Shown: positions 23,401 through 31,870 of the stretch, piece after piece
Layout: each line of letters begins with the position of its first letter
Numbering within the stretch: position 1 is the first letter of the stretch
Origin: Priapulus caudatus
Taxonomy: Eukaryota; Priapulida; Priapulimorpha; Priapulimorphida; Priapulidae
Assembly: GCF_000485595.1 (NCBI RefSeq)
Contig: NW_014577609.1
Coordinates: forward strand, 154,385 to 200,430
Direction: 5' to 3'
Length of the DNA: 46,046 nt
The notes under the pieces: model-generated
The model's input: the letters and a program-made list of their open reading frames with translations, nothing else
Databases searched by the model: none
What the model was told of the DNA's origin: nothing
Position numbers and translations under genes: made by a program

Positions 23401-25338
23401 CTCAGATCATGAATATTTGAATGATATGAAAATGAATATGAAAATATGAATATATGAAAAAGGAAAAAGAAAAATATAGTCAAACATAGCATACATTTAT
23501 ATTGGATTGCGATGTTTTGAGGTTTCTTCTATGTGATGTGGTAACTTGACAGAGTGTAATTATTACGACATCAGTTGGCTGAAAGTCAGGGTACGGTGGG
23601 ACAATGCAGGGTATGCAGCGACATATCGTATAGTACTCCAAGGTACTTTCCGATATATCGAATTGTACCCAGGGTACCCTTCGATAGTACCCTGGGGGAC
23701 ATAGACCCCATCAGCTTTACTGTGGCATTCTACGTATTTTCTAATGGACTGTGAAAAGCTGCTGATTTGTTTCATTATAGTCTGTGGCTGTCCGTGCGTT
23801 TTGCACCATTTACGTGTCTAGTCAGTATTTTATCCGTTTGTGACATTTCATAGCGGAAGGAAAAGCAACGTCATAGCAAGAAAGGAAAAGCAACGTCAAA
23901 AACTAAAAGCAACATTTCAATTGGCTCTATCCAGAGCATATAAATCACCATAAAATCGCATAAATCGTATAAAATCGCATAAAATCGGTGATTTATATGC
24001 TCTGCTCTATCTTCCCGGTGCGCATCCGTGCTGCCATCTACTGGGCGATCGTGCAGGTTGTAACTGTTACTCCTAACACGGTCTCACAGTCAGCGTGCTG
24101 TGCGCGGTGGCAGCATCTCTGTGGGACTGTTAGCCACACTGACCCAGGTGCACACTGCTGTCAGTGGCCTATTTTACAACCCGAACGTGTTGAGGTCGGA
24201 TAACGGTAGCGCCATCTGTTGTTGCAGCGATGCGTAACGGCTTCGTCGTCGGATGCATGTTCCTCTGCACGACCGCGCTGGCACCCGTCCTCTGGCATCT
24301 GTGGATCTACGCCGGCAGCGCCAACGCTAACTTCTACTTCGCCGTCACGCTTGCATTTTCTGCCGCTCAGGTAGGGTCGGTTTTTTCTGGGCAGGAGCGA
24401 CGCCACCCCCACCCACCATACTCCGATTCTTGACCAGTGGGGGACAAACGAACGGAAATGGGGGTTGCAAAGTCGTTCAATTTGGGAGTGAGGTAGCGAT
24501 AATAATGAGTAATTGTTGTAATATATTATTATAATATTATTTATTTCAAATTCAATTTCAAATTCTCATTTATTCTGAAACTACTCAAGCCAAGCTGACC
24601 GACAGTCTGCAGTGTACCGCACGTGCGGATTATAAACCGGTCTCTACTGCCACCTGGCGGAGCTTTATATGACATAGAAAATGAGCGAGCAGGGAGTGCT
24701 TACTAGAACCACTGATCTATAAATAAATATTATTTATTATTATAATGATAATAATTAGTAAGTGAGGGATGGTTCCCCGGAGAGCGTCTGAATTCTGGGT
24801 TGTCGTCCCATCACTCCACGGTCTGGATGGATTGTTGCCAAGTTGTTGTGGTTTACAACGAGACATGATAACGACTGCTGGCACGCACCAACGTGATGTC
24901 AACAGCTAATAATTACATTATGTGTTACATTATTATACATACATAATATATTATTATTATATATACATTATGTAATACATTCATGTATTATTAGCTGTTG
25001 GTGATGTGTCCATGTGGAAATGTTCTTGTGTTTCTCCAAGCATTCGCGCGATTCTATGCGAGTCTAGCTCGATGTAACGGCATTGCCCCATAACGGCAGT
25101 CTCCAACGTAACCGCACGGATGTTGATGCAACGAGGACCCCTGCGTCTGTAATCGTTGCCAGGTTACAGAGGCGGTTGGCGTGCGATGCAAACATAACGG
25201 CAGTTCATCTCTCCGCTCTTTCAGATATTCCTCGTCACTGATCTACTCTTTGCCTACCTACGCTGGAGGTATGAACTCGCACACGGAATCAAGCAGTTTG
25301 ATGAAGACGGCAAGAAGATGAATGTGATACTAAAGTGA
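14154..25338 (+). CDS. PIGU: PIGU, GPI transamidase subunit, 3' half (four exons)
   Basis: Exons 14154-14297, 15332-15456, 24228-24370 and 25225-25338 (stop TGA) join in phase. They encode the conserved [16 protein letters not shown] and [17 protein letters not shown], then [19 protein letters not shown], then [20 protein letters not shown], then the C-terminus ending [12 protein letters not shown] is a multi-spanning ER membrane subunit of the complex that attaches GPI anchors to proteins. Everything before the VPDLTPN region is missing; just upstream lies the inverted Apaf-1 block. Intron 15457-24227 contains three Apaf-1 exons on the same strand, which is abnormal for two independent genes. 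Confidence 0.93.
14964..15196. mobile_element. 233-bp MITE with TAA target duplication (PIF/Harbinger-like)
   Basis: Terminal inverted repeats of about 45 bp begin 'agctgggtttac' and end 'gtaaacccagct', with 'ggcgaattgg' motifs inside. TAA flanks the element at 14961-14963 and 15197-15199. A 3-bp TWA duplication is typical of PIF/Harbinger. It lies in a PIGU intron and has no coding capacity. Confidence 0.75.
15747..15903. repeat. Inverted-repeat element ending at an Apaf-1 splice acceptor
   Basis: 'ctgttaacaaatacctaatc' near 15747 pairs with 'gattaggtaattgttaacag' near 15860-15879. 15808-15903 is identical over 96 bp to 23023-23118. The last bases of the shared stretch, 'gctgatagggta', contain the acceptor AG and the first four bases of the next Apaf-1 exon. 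Confidence 0.7.
15900..17462 (+). CDS. APAF1: Apaf-1-type NB-ARC/ARC exons (sensor 1 to winged helix)
   Basis: Three in-phase exons. 15900-16018 begins [19 protein letters not shown], the Apaf-1 LLTTRD (sensor 1) region. 16593-16712 has [20 protein letters not shown], the GLPL motif. 17279-17462 has [19 protein letters not shown] then [14 protein letters not shown] and the start of the winged helix. The first intron has a GC donor ('gcaagt' at 16019) and phase proves the join (AG+G makes Arg). These exons lie inside PIGU intron 15457-24227 on the same strand. By phase and length a few residues between Walker B (inverted block) and this first exon are unaccounted for. Role by family: ATP/dATP-dependent oligomerisation into the apoptosome. 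Confidence 0.9.
16398..16463. repeat. Imperfect inverted repeat in an Apaf-1 intron
   Basis: 'ctacctatctagccctgggctc' can pair with 'gagcccagagctacgtaggtag' with a few mismatches around a 20-bp loop. No flanking duplication was recognised. Confidence 0.5.
17034..17275. repeat. Trinucleotide repeats (CTG, CAA, CTA/CTG)
   Basis: (CTG)n at about 17035-17062, (CAA)n at about 17117-17165, then mixed CTA/CTG triplets running to the splice acceptor at 17278. The ARC exon starts directly after. Confidence 0.9.
17468..17504 (+). repeat. 37-bp sequence shared with 34256-34292
   Basis: Identical 37 bp, containing 'gctctaccggtgtagcccct', begins 6 bp after the Apaf-1 exon donor here and recurs 144 bp after another Apaf-1 exon (33987-34112). 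A related fragment set lies at 43437-43581. Confidence 0.8.
17902..17947 (+). repeat. 46-bp sequence shared with 43536-43581
   Basis: Identical 46 bp, containing 'gaagttacaatgaagacaac', is present downstream of one Apaf-1 exon here and upstream of another at 43738. It is probably a fragment of the same mobile element as the 37-bp repeat. Confidence 0.8.
18090..18690. repeat. GGCA-based minisatellite, about 600 bp
   Basis: Repeats of GGCAGGCAGGTA and GCCACGTAGGCA with 4-bp substructure. The minus strand yields long Cys/Leu/Pro-rich open frames that are artefacts of the repeat. Confidence 0.95.
18700..22430. other. Non-coding intron sequence, low-complexity rich
   Basis: No exon found. It contains degenerate 'actatacact' repeats (18995-19110), pyrimidine tracts (19960-20100, 21360-21480), GA repeat (20345-20450), GTGC/CA repeats (21510-21580, 21820-21880) and GTGC repeats (22325-22380). 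Confidence 0.6.
22441..22578. repeat. 11-bp tandem repeat with CGTCACG core
   Basis: About twelve copies of an 11-bp unit, consensus CACCGTCACGC, including degenerate edge copies. The TGACG half-site (reverse strand) resembles a CREB/ATF half-site, but regulation is not shown. Confidence 0.9.
23107..23715. mobile_element. 609-bp foldback element with about 120-bp terminal inverted repeats
   Basis: Left arm from 23107 ('gctgatagggta...cccaccgtacccc') and right arm ending 23715 ('...gaccccatcagc') are about 90% reverse-complementary over roughly 130 bp. The 9-mer 'tttactgtg' flanks the element at 23098-23106 and 23716-23724 (11 bp match if extended). The interior has no credible protein. The left flank (23023-23118) duplicates 15808-15903. 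Confidence 0.8.
23924..24011. mobile_element. 72-bp palindromic insertion with 8-bp target duplication
   Basis: Arms 23933-23949 and 23987-24003 are perfect 17-bp reverse complements; the loop carries 'ataaaatcgcat' repeats. 'gctctatc' flanks the insert at 23924-23931 and 24004-24011. It is of the same general kind as the small inserts at 2.5 and 8.2 kb, but the sequence is unrelated. Confidence 0.75.
24371..25224. other. PIGU last intron
   Basis: No exon seen. Contains an AT-rich imperfect inverted repeat around 24888-25000 ('cagctaataat' versus 'attattagctg'). Confidence 0.6.
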
Positions 25339-25984
25339 CGTGTTAATTACGTCGTGAAAACGGATTGCCTGTTTAGCGATCAGGTTACCTATCACTGAAG
25401 AACCACACGAACGCCTTACCTTTAGAGGTGTTCACTGACTATGTATAGTCGATCACGTGCTTCTTATTGTACGCGTGCCTTAAATGGTAATTCTTAGAAA
25501 TTAGCTGTGTGTTTGTCGATGAGAAATTGAACTAGAAGAGGTGTGATGTTGTCCGTTATTCAGTACTGTATTGTGGCTATCATTGTGCTTGTAAAAAGTT
25601 AAATAACAATTATGATGGCATGATATACTAGCAGAACTGATTCATTCGGTGTTTAGCAATTATATGTGTTTGTGCACACATGTACGCGCGCGTACACACA
25701 AATAGCTATATATAAGTGCACACATGACAACAGAGTGTATCTCTGCTCGTTAGTGCCAAAACATTTGTAAATTGAATATCAAAAGATGTTTATTGCACCA
25801 AAACGCTATGCGTACAGCAATTACCAACACAGACCACATCTTTCTCTGGCGTCCCCAGTTTTGTAGCTTAGGGACTCCCTAATAGGGAGTGATTAGTCTA
25901 AACTGAGCCACAACCGAACTGATGGCACCAAGTTGATAGTGGACAAATGCAAAGAGAAGGCATCACTTGCTACGATTCACAGTC
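25339..25984. other. Convergent 3' ends; minus-strand poly(A) signal at 25789-25794
   Basis: Lies between the PIGU stop and the stop of the minus-strand exon at 25985. TTTATT at 25789-25794 (AATAAA on the minus strand) is about 190 nt past that stop. No canonical AATAAA was found for PIGU. Confidence 0.5.
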
Positions 25985-26744
25985 TCACTTTCCTTCGTCC
26001 GTGTTGATGTTTGTCATCTCATCCGTGTCGTCCAACCGATCATCTTCCTCCTCGCTCGCTCCTCGCGCGTAGACACCTCCACGGGAATGATCCCAATTCC
26101 CGCCAGAAAACACCGAATCCTCCACATCCTCCTCCTCCTCCTCCTCCTCGGGGTCATCCCACTCCGACTCGCGGCTGTCCATCTCGAATCGCGTTGTGCT
26201 GGCCAGCAGCTCCCTTCCCGGATCATAGTTCTTCATCTCCTTCCGAAGCACCTCCTTGCGTGTCTTCTTCGCGAAGAATCGCTCCAGGGCGCGTCTGTCC
26301 AGCAGCGGCGGCAGAGGCTGCGCCTCGGCGGACCACCCCTCCGCCGTCTTCAGCCGATTCCTCCGCGCGACGAGATCTCGCGTCAGCGCCGCGTGATCCA
26401 CGCCGAAGACATCGCTCTTCAGACGCTCGTCGCTACCAGGGGGCGCCGCGTGATCAACGTCGCTCTTGAGATGCTCGTCGCCGCCAGGGGGCGCTGCGCC
26501 GCGCCGCAGCGTGAGGTTGATCGTCTCGGCGACAGACGACGCTGGCGCCCTCTGCAGGACGGGACCCTCGCGGAATTCGGCGGCGAGGTCGCGGAGAGGT
26601 CGCTGCGCGACGTCGTCGTCGTCGTCACCGTAGTCTGCGTCGCGGAGCAGACGCTGGACGCGGTCGCCCCTGGCAACGGTCGTGTCCTTGGTGAAGCGGA
26701 TCGGCGGCACGCTGCCGAGAACGTGCTGCTGAATGAGCTCATGT
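25985..26744 (-). CDS. Last exon of an unidentified protein with an acidic tail
   Basis: On the minus strand a 'ttgcag' acceptor (26745-26750) opens a 760-nt frame ending in TGA at 25985. It begins HELIQQHVLGSVPPIRFTKD, continues through a charged middle (RALERFFAKKTRKEVLRKEM) and ends in an acidic run of eight Glu (DDPEEEEEEEED) then DDTDEMTNINTDEGK. The acceptor, the length, the conserved-looking start and a poly(A) signal downstream support a real terminal exon. I do not recognise the family. Upstream exons would lie to the right (above 26750) and were not found. An antisense frame of similar length on the plus strand is a shadow of this GC-rich exon. Confidence 0.6.
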
Positions 26745-27020
26745 CTGCAAGGAGAGAGAGAGTGTGTGAAGCAGCACGCGAGAGAGGGAGGGGGAGAGGG
26801 AGAGAGAGAGAGAGAGAGGGTTGAGCACTCAACTTATTAACTCACAATCAGCTACAATTTCTGACGTCACGGGCGATAAATAGGCGAGGCGCAAACAGTT
26901 TTGCCCAAATATCACCGTACACACCAGATTGACAGATAATTCTTATGGTAGTCACGATAAAGTGTAAAGCTAACGCTAAACTGCAAGCTGCAAGTAGAGA
27001 CACGGATATACGTGGTAATT
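26745..27020. other. GA repeat and unique intron sequence
   Basis: (GA)n at 26751-26820 sits directly upstream (minus sense) of the acceptor of the unidentified gene. The rest shows no coding sequence. Confidence 0.5.
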
Positions 27021-27027
27021 ACGTGGT

Positions 27028-27070
27028 GACGTCACAGTCAGAAGCAGCTGACGTCACAGTCAGAAGCAGA
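27028..27070. repeat. Tandem repeat with two consensus CRE palindromes
   Basis: 'tgacgtcacagtcagaagca' occurs twice in tandem (about 21-22 bp period), each copy containing TGACGTCA. A further 'tgacgtcac' is at about 26863. This is a consensus CREB/ATF site, but whether a promoter lies here is unknown. Confidence 0.7.
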
Positions 27071-27189
27071 CGGACTGCCTATACTTGCTGGTCATTAGAT
27101 CTTTGACCGTCAGAGTCGGAAACATAACGGACAGCTGAGTGACCGCGAAGCCGCAACAACACGGCAGCAGAAAGCAGGATGAACTGGTG

Positions 27190-27560
27190 ACTGATCGATC
27201 ACTAAGTCTTAACATCACAGTAAGAAAGCAGACACATCAATGATTGATCACTTAGTCTTAACATCACAGTAAGAAAGCAGAATCAACTGACGATTGAATA
27301 CTAAATCTTGACATCACAGTAAGAAGGAGACTAATCGATGACTGATCAATGAGGCTTAACATCACAGTAAAAAGCAGACTCGTCGATGACTGATCAATAA
27401 GTCTGTACATCATAGCAGCAGAATCATCGATGGCTGATCAATAAGTCTTTACATCACATCACAAAATCATCGATGACTGATCAATAAATCGTTACATCAC
27501 ATCACAAAATCATCGATGACTGATCAATAAATCGGTACATCACAGCAAGCACAATCACTG
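27190..27560. repeat. 48-50 bp tandem repeat, about eight degenerate copies
   Basis: Units share 'actgatcaataagtc', then 'acatcacagtaagaa' and 'gcagaatcatcgatg'. Divergence increases along the array. There are no spacers, so it is not a CRISPR array. Confidence 0.85.
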
Positions 27561-27799
27561 ACCGATCTCTACGCCCACCGCCCCGACCGGTCACCGGGTG
27601 TTGGCGTAACAGCTGGAGCCCGTGGGACCTATAGGTCGTCCGTTGCTCTGTTTTCACAGCTCCGCTAGCTGCCGAGCCGCAGCCGAGCCGCGATCGTTAA
27701 GTGTTCACTGCGGAGCGCTCGTGGGCGTGTGGGACGGACGGACGACACACACTCTGTAAAGCACATCCGCAACGTCTTCGCTGCGCACGCAACGGGGAT

Positions 27800-27895
27800 G
27801 AGAGAGAGGGGGAGGGGGAGGTGAGGACAAGAGGGTGGTGGAGGGAGGGGGAGGTGAGGACAAGAGGGTGGTGGAGGGAGGGTGTCCACGGAGGT
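27800..27895. repeat. G-rich direct repeat, about 34-bp unit
   Basis: 'gaggtgaggacaagagggtg' and its G-rich spacer occur twice in succession. The plus strand has several G-triplets. Confidence 0.85.
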
Positions 27896-28064
27896 TAGGT
27901 GCATACCATCATAGATAGCATAAAGCTATGTCATGCAGAAATAATATAGCACAGATAGATAGCATAATATAGATTCTATGTTGCATGTACCTAGTGATAA
28001 CGCGGTGAGTAGTGACCCCACGCTCGAGCTGGAGTCCATGCCTGCGCGTCTGCTTGCCCCACAG

Positions 28065-29383
28065 GTGTTCTGCAGCCTCTGGGACATGGACGTTGAGGAC
28101 GTTGAGGACGTTATGAAGGCTCTGGCGGACAAGAGTCTTGTCTACCAGCAGCCGAGGGAGCCGGGCAGTGACGACCTCCTGCACAGCATACACGACCTTC
28201 AGCTTGACTTCCTCAAGCTGGCCACGCCGGACATCAGCGTGCGTGGGCTGGCTTTGATAATATTAATATATATATATATATTTGTGATAATATAATTTTA
28301 ATATAATTTTATAATTAATATAATATATATTTATTATATATTGTAATGATGTATATTTTTTGCAGTCGGTTAATGGATCGCTTGGGTTGTCGACAGTTAT
28401 CTTTGATGCTTGTGTTGATAATGCTATTAATGGCAGGGATATTGGGAGGACGTTTATGGGGGAGGATTACAGGAGGAGAGTTAATCGGCATTATCGGAGG
28501 GGGTTATCGGGCATTCATAGGCTCCAATCATGGAATACTATGCAAAAGAATTTCAATCAATAGTCATTGTGTACGTGGTGATGCATGTCCTTTCAGTTGT
28601 TACTGTCTTCGAGTAAATTTATGTGAGGTTAAATTAAAATTGATCTATAATTTACCATAACGAGATTAAATGTTGTGTGTATTCTTCCAGAAACTTCACC
28701 AAAAGTTTGTCGACAGTTACAAGCGAGTGTGTCGTGGAGAGTTGTGGAACCTACCCAACGATGGCTACATTCACTGGTTTCTGCTTTACCACTTGTTCAA
28801 GGCTAGGCTTTACAGTGAGGTCGCAGAGGTGAGTGCACTGTACTTGCGTAACCCACGAAATACGGCATTTCTGTTATATGTACGGCACACTGGCAGATCC
28901 AGGAATGGGCCAACGGGATAGGGAGGGGCAATAACTAGCAGTGAGGGGTTTGGGGGAGTGTTGTATCGTCTCCATACAGCACGCAGACACTATACAGACA
29001 ACAGCACATTTTAGTGCTTCAGACGGCACTTTCTGAGGCTGGCTGGCCTCTGCTTAGCCAAAAATTTAGGAAACAATAAGTAAAATGCAGGTTCGAAATG
29101 CTCATAAATGAATCCATCAAGTTTCATATTCACTCTATTTTGAGTACTGACTCTGAGATCTGCCATCGCAATCCTGCAATTGCAGCCAGTTGTTTAACCT
29201 ACGAGTACGGTCACACACTATAGAATCTGCCTATGCTCACTTGTATGATGTTTTACAGGTGCTACTGGATCTCAGGTTTGTTGATGCAAAGGTGCGAGTG
29301 ACGGGGCCGGCAGACCTTCTACACGATTACATACGCTACGGCAAAGTGATTGACCACCATGTAAGCTGTCACTGATACGTCAG

Positions 29384-29416
<33 letters not shown>

Positions 29417-29981
29417 AGGAATTGTAGAGAGCAAGGGAGGGAGGAAGGGAGTGAGAAACACTGAGTTGGGTGCAGGAAGGGGAGAAAGTGAGACATTGAA
29501 AAAGAGAGACTGCTTGAGAGAGCAAGTGAAAAAGAGAGATGGGTGAGGGAGAGAGAGAGATGAGGAAAGAATGCGAGAGCGAATAAGAGGCTGAATGAAA
29601 GAGAAAGAGACAAAGGGAGAGCAAGAGTGCGGTCAGGAAATTATGCAAGCATGCTATAAAGCATCTTAATAATAGAGTGAAGCCTCCTTCTGACAGTCAA
29701 CATAAGAAAATAAAACAATAATAAATAATGATAAAATACATGATGTATGAACACTAATAATTGGTTCATTGTTCTTGCAACCGATTTCTCTGATGCCCAA
29801 AGGCTCCGTCAAAGAAGAGGGACTTTGAGCAGTTTGTAAGCGTCCATGCACACCTGCTCGCGGGCGCTGAGATGCCGGATGTGATGCAGCTGGCACTGTG
29901 CCAGCCTTCCGACACGGAGGTCTACAGACAGGCCAGGGTGCACGCCGAGCATAACCCGTGCAGCTTCTATCTGAATTGGTG
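28065..29981 (+). CDS. APAF1: Apaf-1-type winged-helix end and superhelical exons
   Basis: Four exons in phase. 28065-28238 begins VFCSLWDMDVEDVEDVMKAL, joining KVPTE of the exon ending 17462, and contains IHDLQLDFLKL. 28691-28828 is KLHQKFVDSYKRV then WFLLYHLFKARLYSEVAE. 29259-29360 is VLLDLRFVDAKVRVTGPADL. 29803-29981 is SKKRDFEQFVSVHAHLLAGA then MQLALCQPSDTEVYRQARV. The order and spacing follow the ARC2/alpha-superhelical region of Apaf-1 that links the ATPase to the WD40 propellers. The 28065 exon is 10.6 kb from its upstream partner, with two PIGU exons and the unidentified minus-strand exon between. Confidence 0.92.
29388..29640. repeat. GA-rich tract in an Apaf-1 intron
   Basis: (GA)n at 29390-29415 grades into general purine-rich sequence. 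Ser/Leu-rich minus-strand frames here are artefacts. Confidence 0.85.
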
Positions 29982-30375
29982 GTGAGATGTGGTCTGTTCT
30001 CTGTGATGCTTCTGTGACGTACACACGACTCTGTGATGAACGAACGTGTGATGCATCTTGTAACAATATTATTATGGCCATGTTGTGTTATTATACATAC
30101 TACTATTTATACTATTATTTTATTCTACTGTTATTATAGATCGTGACCATTATTATTTTATGTATTATTATCTGCTCTATATAATACTCCATACTCTATA
30201 TAAAATATTACTTGAATAACAAAATGTTGCTCAATTGCACTCATGTAAGCGTATGTATTGCGAACCAAGCCCTCTTGTTGTGTCAGGTTAAGATTCCTTG
30301 TTAAAGAAAATGCTCCTCGTCACACACAAGCTAGTTTGTTTTGGTGTTTACGGGGAATGCATTGATTTCTGCTAG

Positions 30376-31053
30376 CAATAAAGCGTCGGTACTGAACTCC
30401 TGCCTACTGACCACCAAGCTGCACAAGGGCGCTGTGCGGTATGCGTGCTTCACACCCGATGGCAGCAAAGTCTTTTCCGCAGCAGCTGATAACATGGTGA
30501 AAGTAAGGGAATGAAATTGATACATGCAGTTTGTGTTTCCTCTGCACTTGCCCATCTAAAAGAAAATCTTTAGCTGATCACAACTGTTGTCATTATTACA
30601 CATTCGACGTTATACATCACACTGATTGAATTTGTGGATGTTGACCTTTATGAGTCTACCAAATCCAGTAGCATAAAGAGCAAGATAATAAAACGTGTAT
30701 TTGCATAACCCATTTCTTCAGTAGCATGAAACCCCAAGATATATAATAATGTCACGACTGATTGAAAATAAATTGCGTTTTTTAGTCACTCCTGATACTG
30801 TAATGATTGGCGGGCACGATTTTCCCTAAACCCGCCCGACGTTTGTTTGCCTTTCAGCTGTGGGACGCTCAGGCCGGACAGGAGCTGTTTGCATTCATGG
30901 GTCACAGGGACACCGTTTACTGCTGCGCGCTGTCCAGCGACGATCAGCGATTGGTCACCTGCTCGGCAGACGGCACGGCAAAGTTGTGGAGCGTTGACAA
31001 AAAACTGCTTGGGAAAACGCCCGAGCAATTGTCTGACTCTCCGCCCGTGAAGG
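30376..31053 (+). CDS. APAF1: Apaf-1-type first WD40 exons
   Basis: 30376-30502 joins the preceding exon in phase and includes GAVRYACFTPDGSKVFSAAA and DNMVK. 30858-31053 continues LWDAQAGQELFAFMGHRDTV then CCALSSDDQRLVTCSADGTA and KLWSVDKK. Two WD repeats with GH/WD-type ends are evident. The exon ends with one spare G, which makes Gly with a following 'GT' exon, as at 33987 and 43738. In Apaf-1 the WD40 propellers hold the protein inactive until cytochrome c binds; cytochrome c control outside vertebrates and flies is not assumed here. Confidence 0.92.
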
Positions 31054-31054
31054 G

Positions 31055-31225
31055 TGAGCGTAAGGGTGGGTGGGAGTAGGGTGTGTATGAGTGTGTAAGG
31101 TTGGGTGGGAGTAGGGTGTGTATGAGTGTGTAAGGGTGGGTGGGAGTAGGGTGTGTATGAGTGTGTAAGGGTGGGTGGGAGTAGGGTGGGTATGAGTGTG
31201 TATAGGTGAGTGGGAGGGAGTAGGG
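31055..31225 (+). repeat. 35-bp G-rich minisatellite starting at the 5' splice site
   Basis: 'gggagtaggg' recurs at 31072, 31107, 31142 and 31177, an exact 35-bp period. Several units contain GGGTGGGTGGGAGTAGGG, which satisfies the G-quadruplex consensus on the transcribed-sense strand. It begins about 10 nt after the Apaf-1 donor at 31054. Confidence 0.9.
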
Positions 31226-31321
31226 TGTGTATGTGCATGCATGCGTTCGTACGTATTTGTGTGTGCGTGCCTGTGCATGTAATTTGAAATCTCACATAAT
31301 GAAGGCACGCTGATATTTCAG

Positions 31322-31590
31322 AAGGCAAGGGTCCGTCACCGAATCTGAAGGATGAGACGACCCACCCGATGTTCTATGAGAGCTACAGTTCTTCGCTCAC
31401 TAATCCTGATTCTGACGAGGACAACTCACTACACACGTTCACCGATATTGTCACTGACCCGGCTCGCGCGACATGCGTTCACGCGACAAATATATTCCAA
31501 ACAATGCATTACACGCTTTCTTATTACGAGGTTTTTGAAGTTCTCGGTTATCTGATGATGCTACTTTTGAAGTTATTATATGCGCTGTGA
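31322..31590 (+). CDS. Possible alternative terminal exon of the Apaf-1-type gene
   Basis: After a 'atttcag' acceptor the frame continues in phase from the exon ending 31053 (EGKGPSPNLKDETTHPMFYE then SLTNPDSDEDNSLHTFTD) and stays open to TGA at 31588-31590. The first 40-50 residues are acidic and look coding. I found no strong donor, so it may be a terminal exon giving a protein with few WD repeats, a linker exon with an unrecognised donor, or chance. Confidence 0.4.
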
Positions 31591-31675
31591 AACTGTGGTC
31601 GTATACATCACAAGTTTCATAATGCCTGATGATGTGTGCTGTTTTGCCAATTTTTTTTTATGTAGTTAACCTATT

Positions 31676-31870
31676 ATCTATTTATCTATCTGTCAGTGTG
31701 TCTGTCGGTCTGTCTGTCTATCTGTCAGTGTGTCTGTCGGTCTGTCTGTCTATCTGTCAGTGTGTCTGTCGGTCTGTCTGTCTATCTGTCAGTGTGTCTG
31801 TTTGTCTGTCTACCTGTCAGTCTGTGTGTCTCTCTGTCCATCCGTCGTTCCGTTCGTCCATCCATCCATG
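31676..31870. repeat. 32-bp CTGT-based tandem repeat
   Basis: 'tatctgtcagtgtgtctgtc' recurs about every 32 bp from 31686, followed by CCAT repeats. Confidence 0.9.

Noticed and set aside
25967-26824. 285-codon plus-strand open frame
   Set aside because: Antisense shadow of the minus-strand acidic-tail exon; Arg/Leu-rich composition and it runs through a GA repeat.
27190-27560. CRISPR array
   Set aside because: Degenerate tandem repeat without unique spacers, in animal DNA.
28360-28563. Extra Apaf-1 exon (SVNGSLGLSTVIFDACVDNA)
   Set aside because: An acceptor-like 'ttgcag' precedes it, but exons 28238 and 28691 join in phase without it and no family match is seen.
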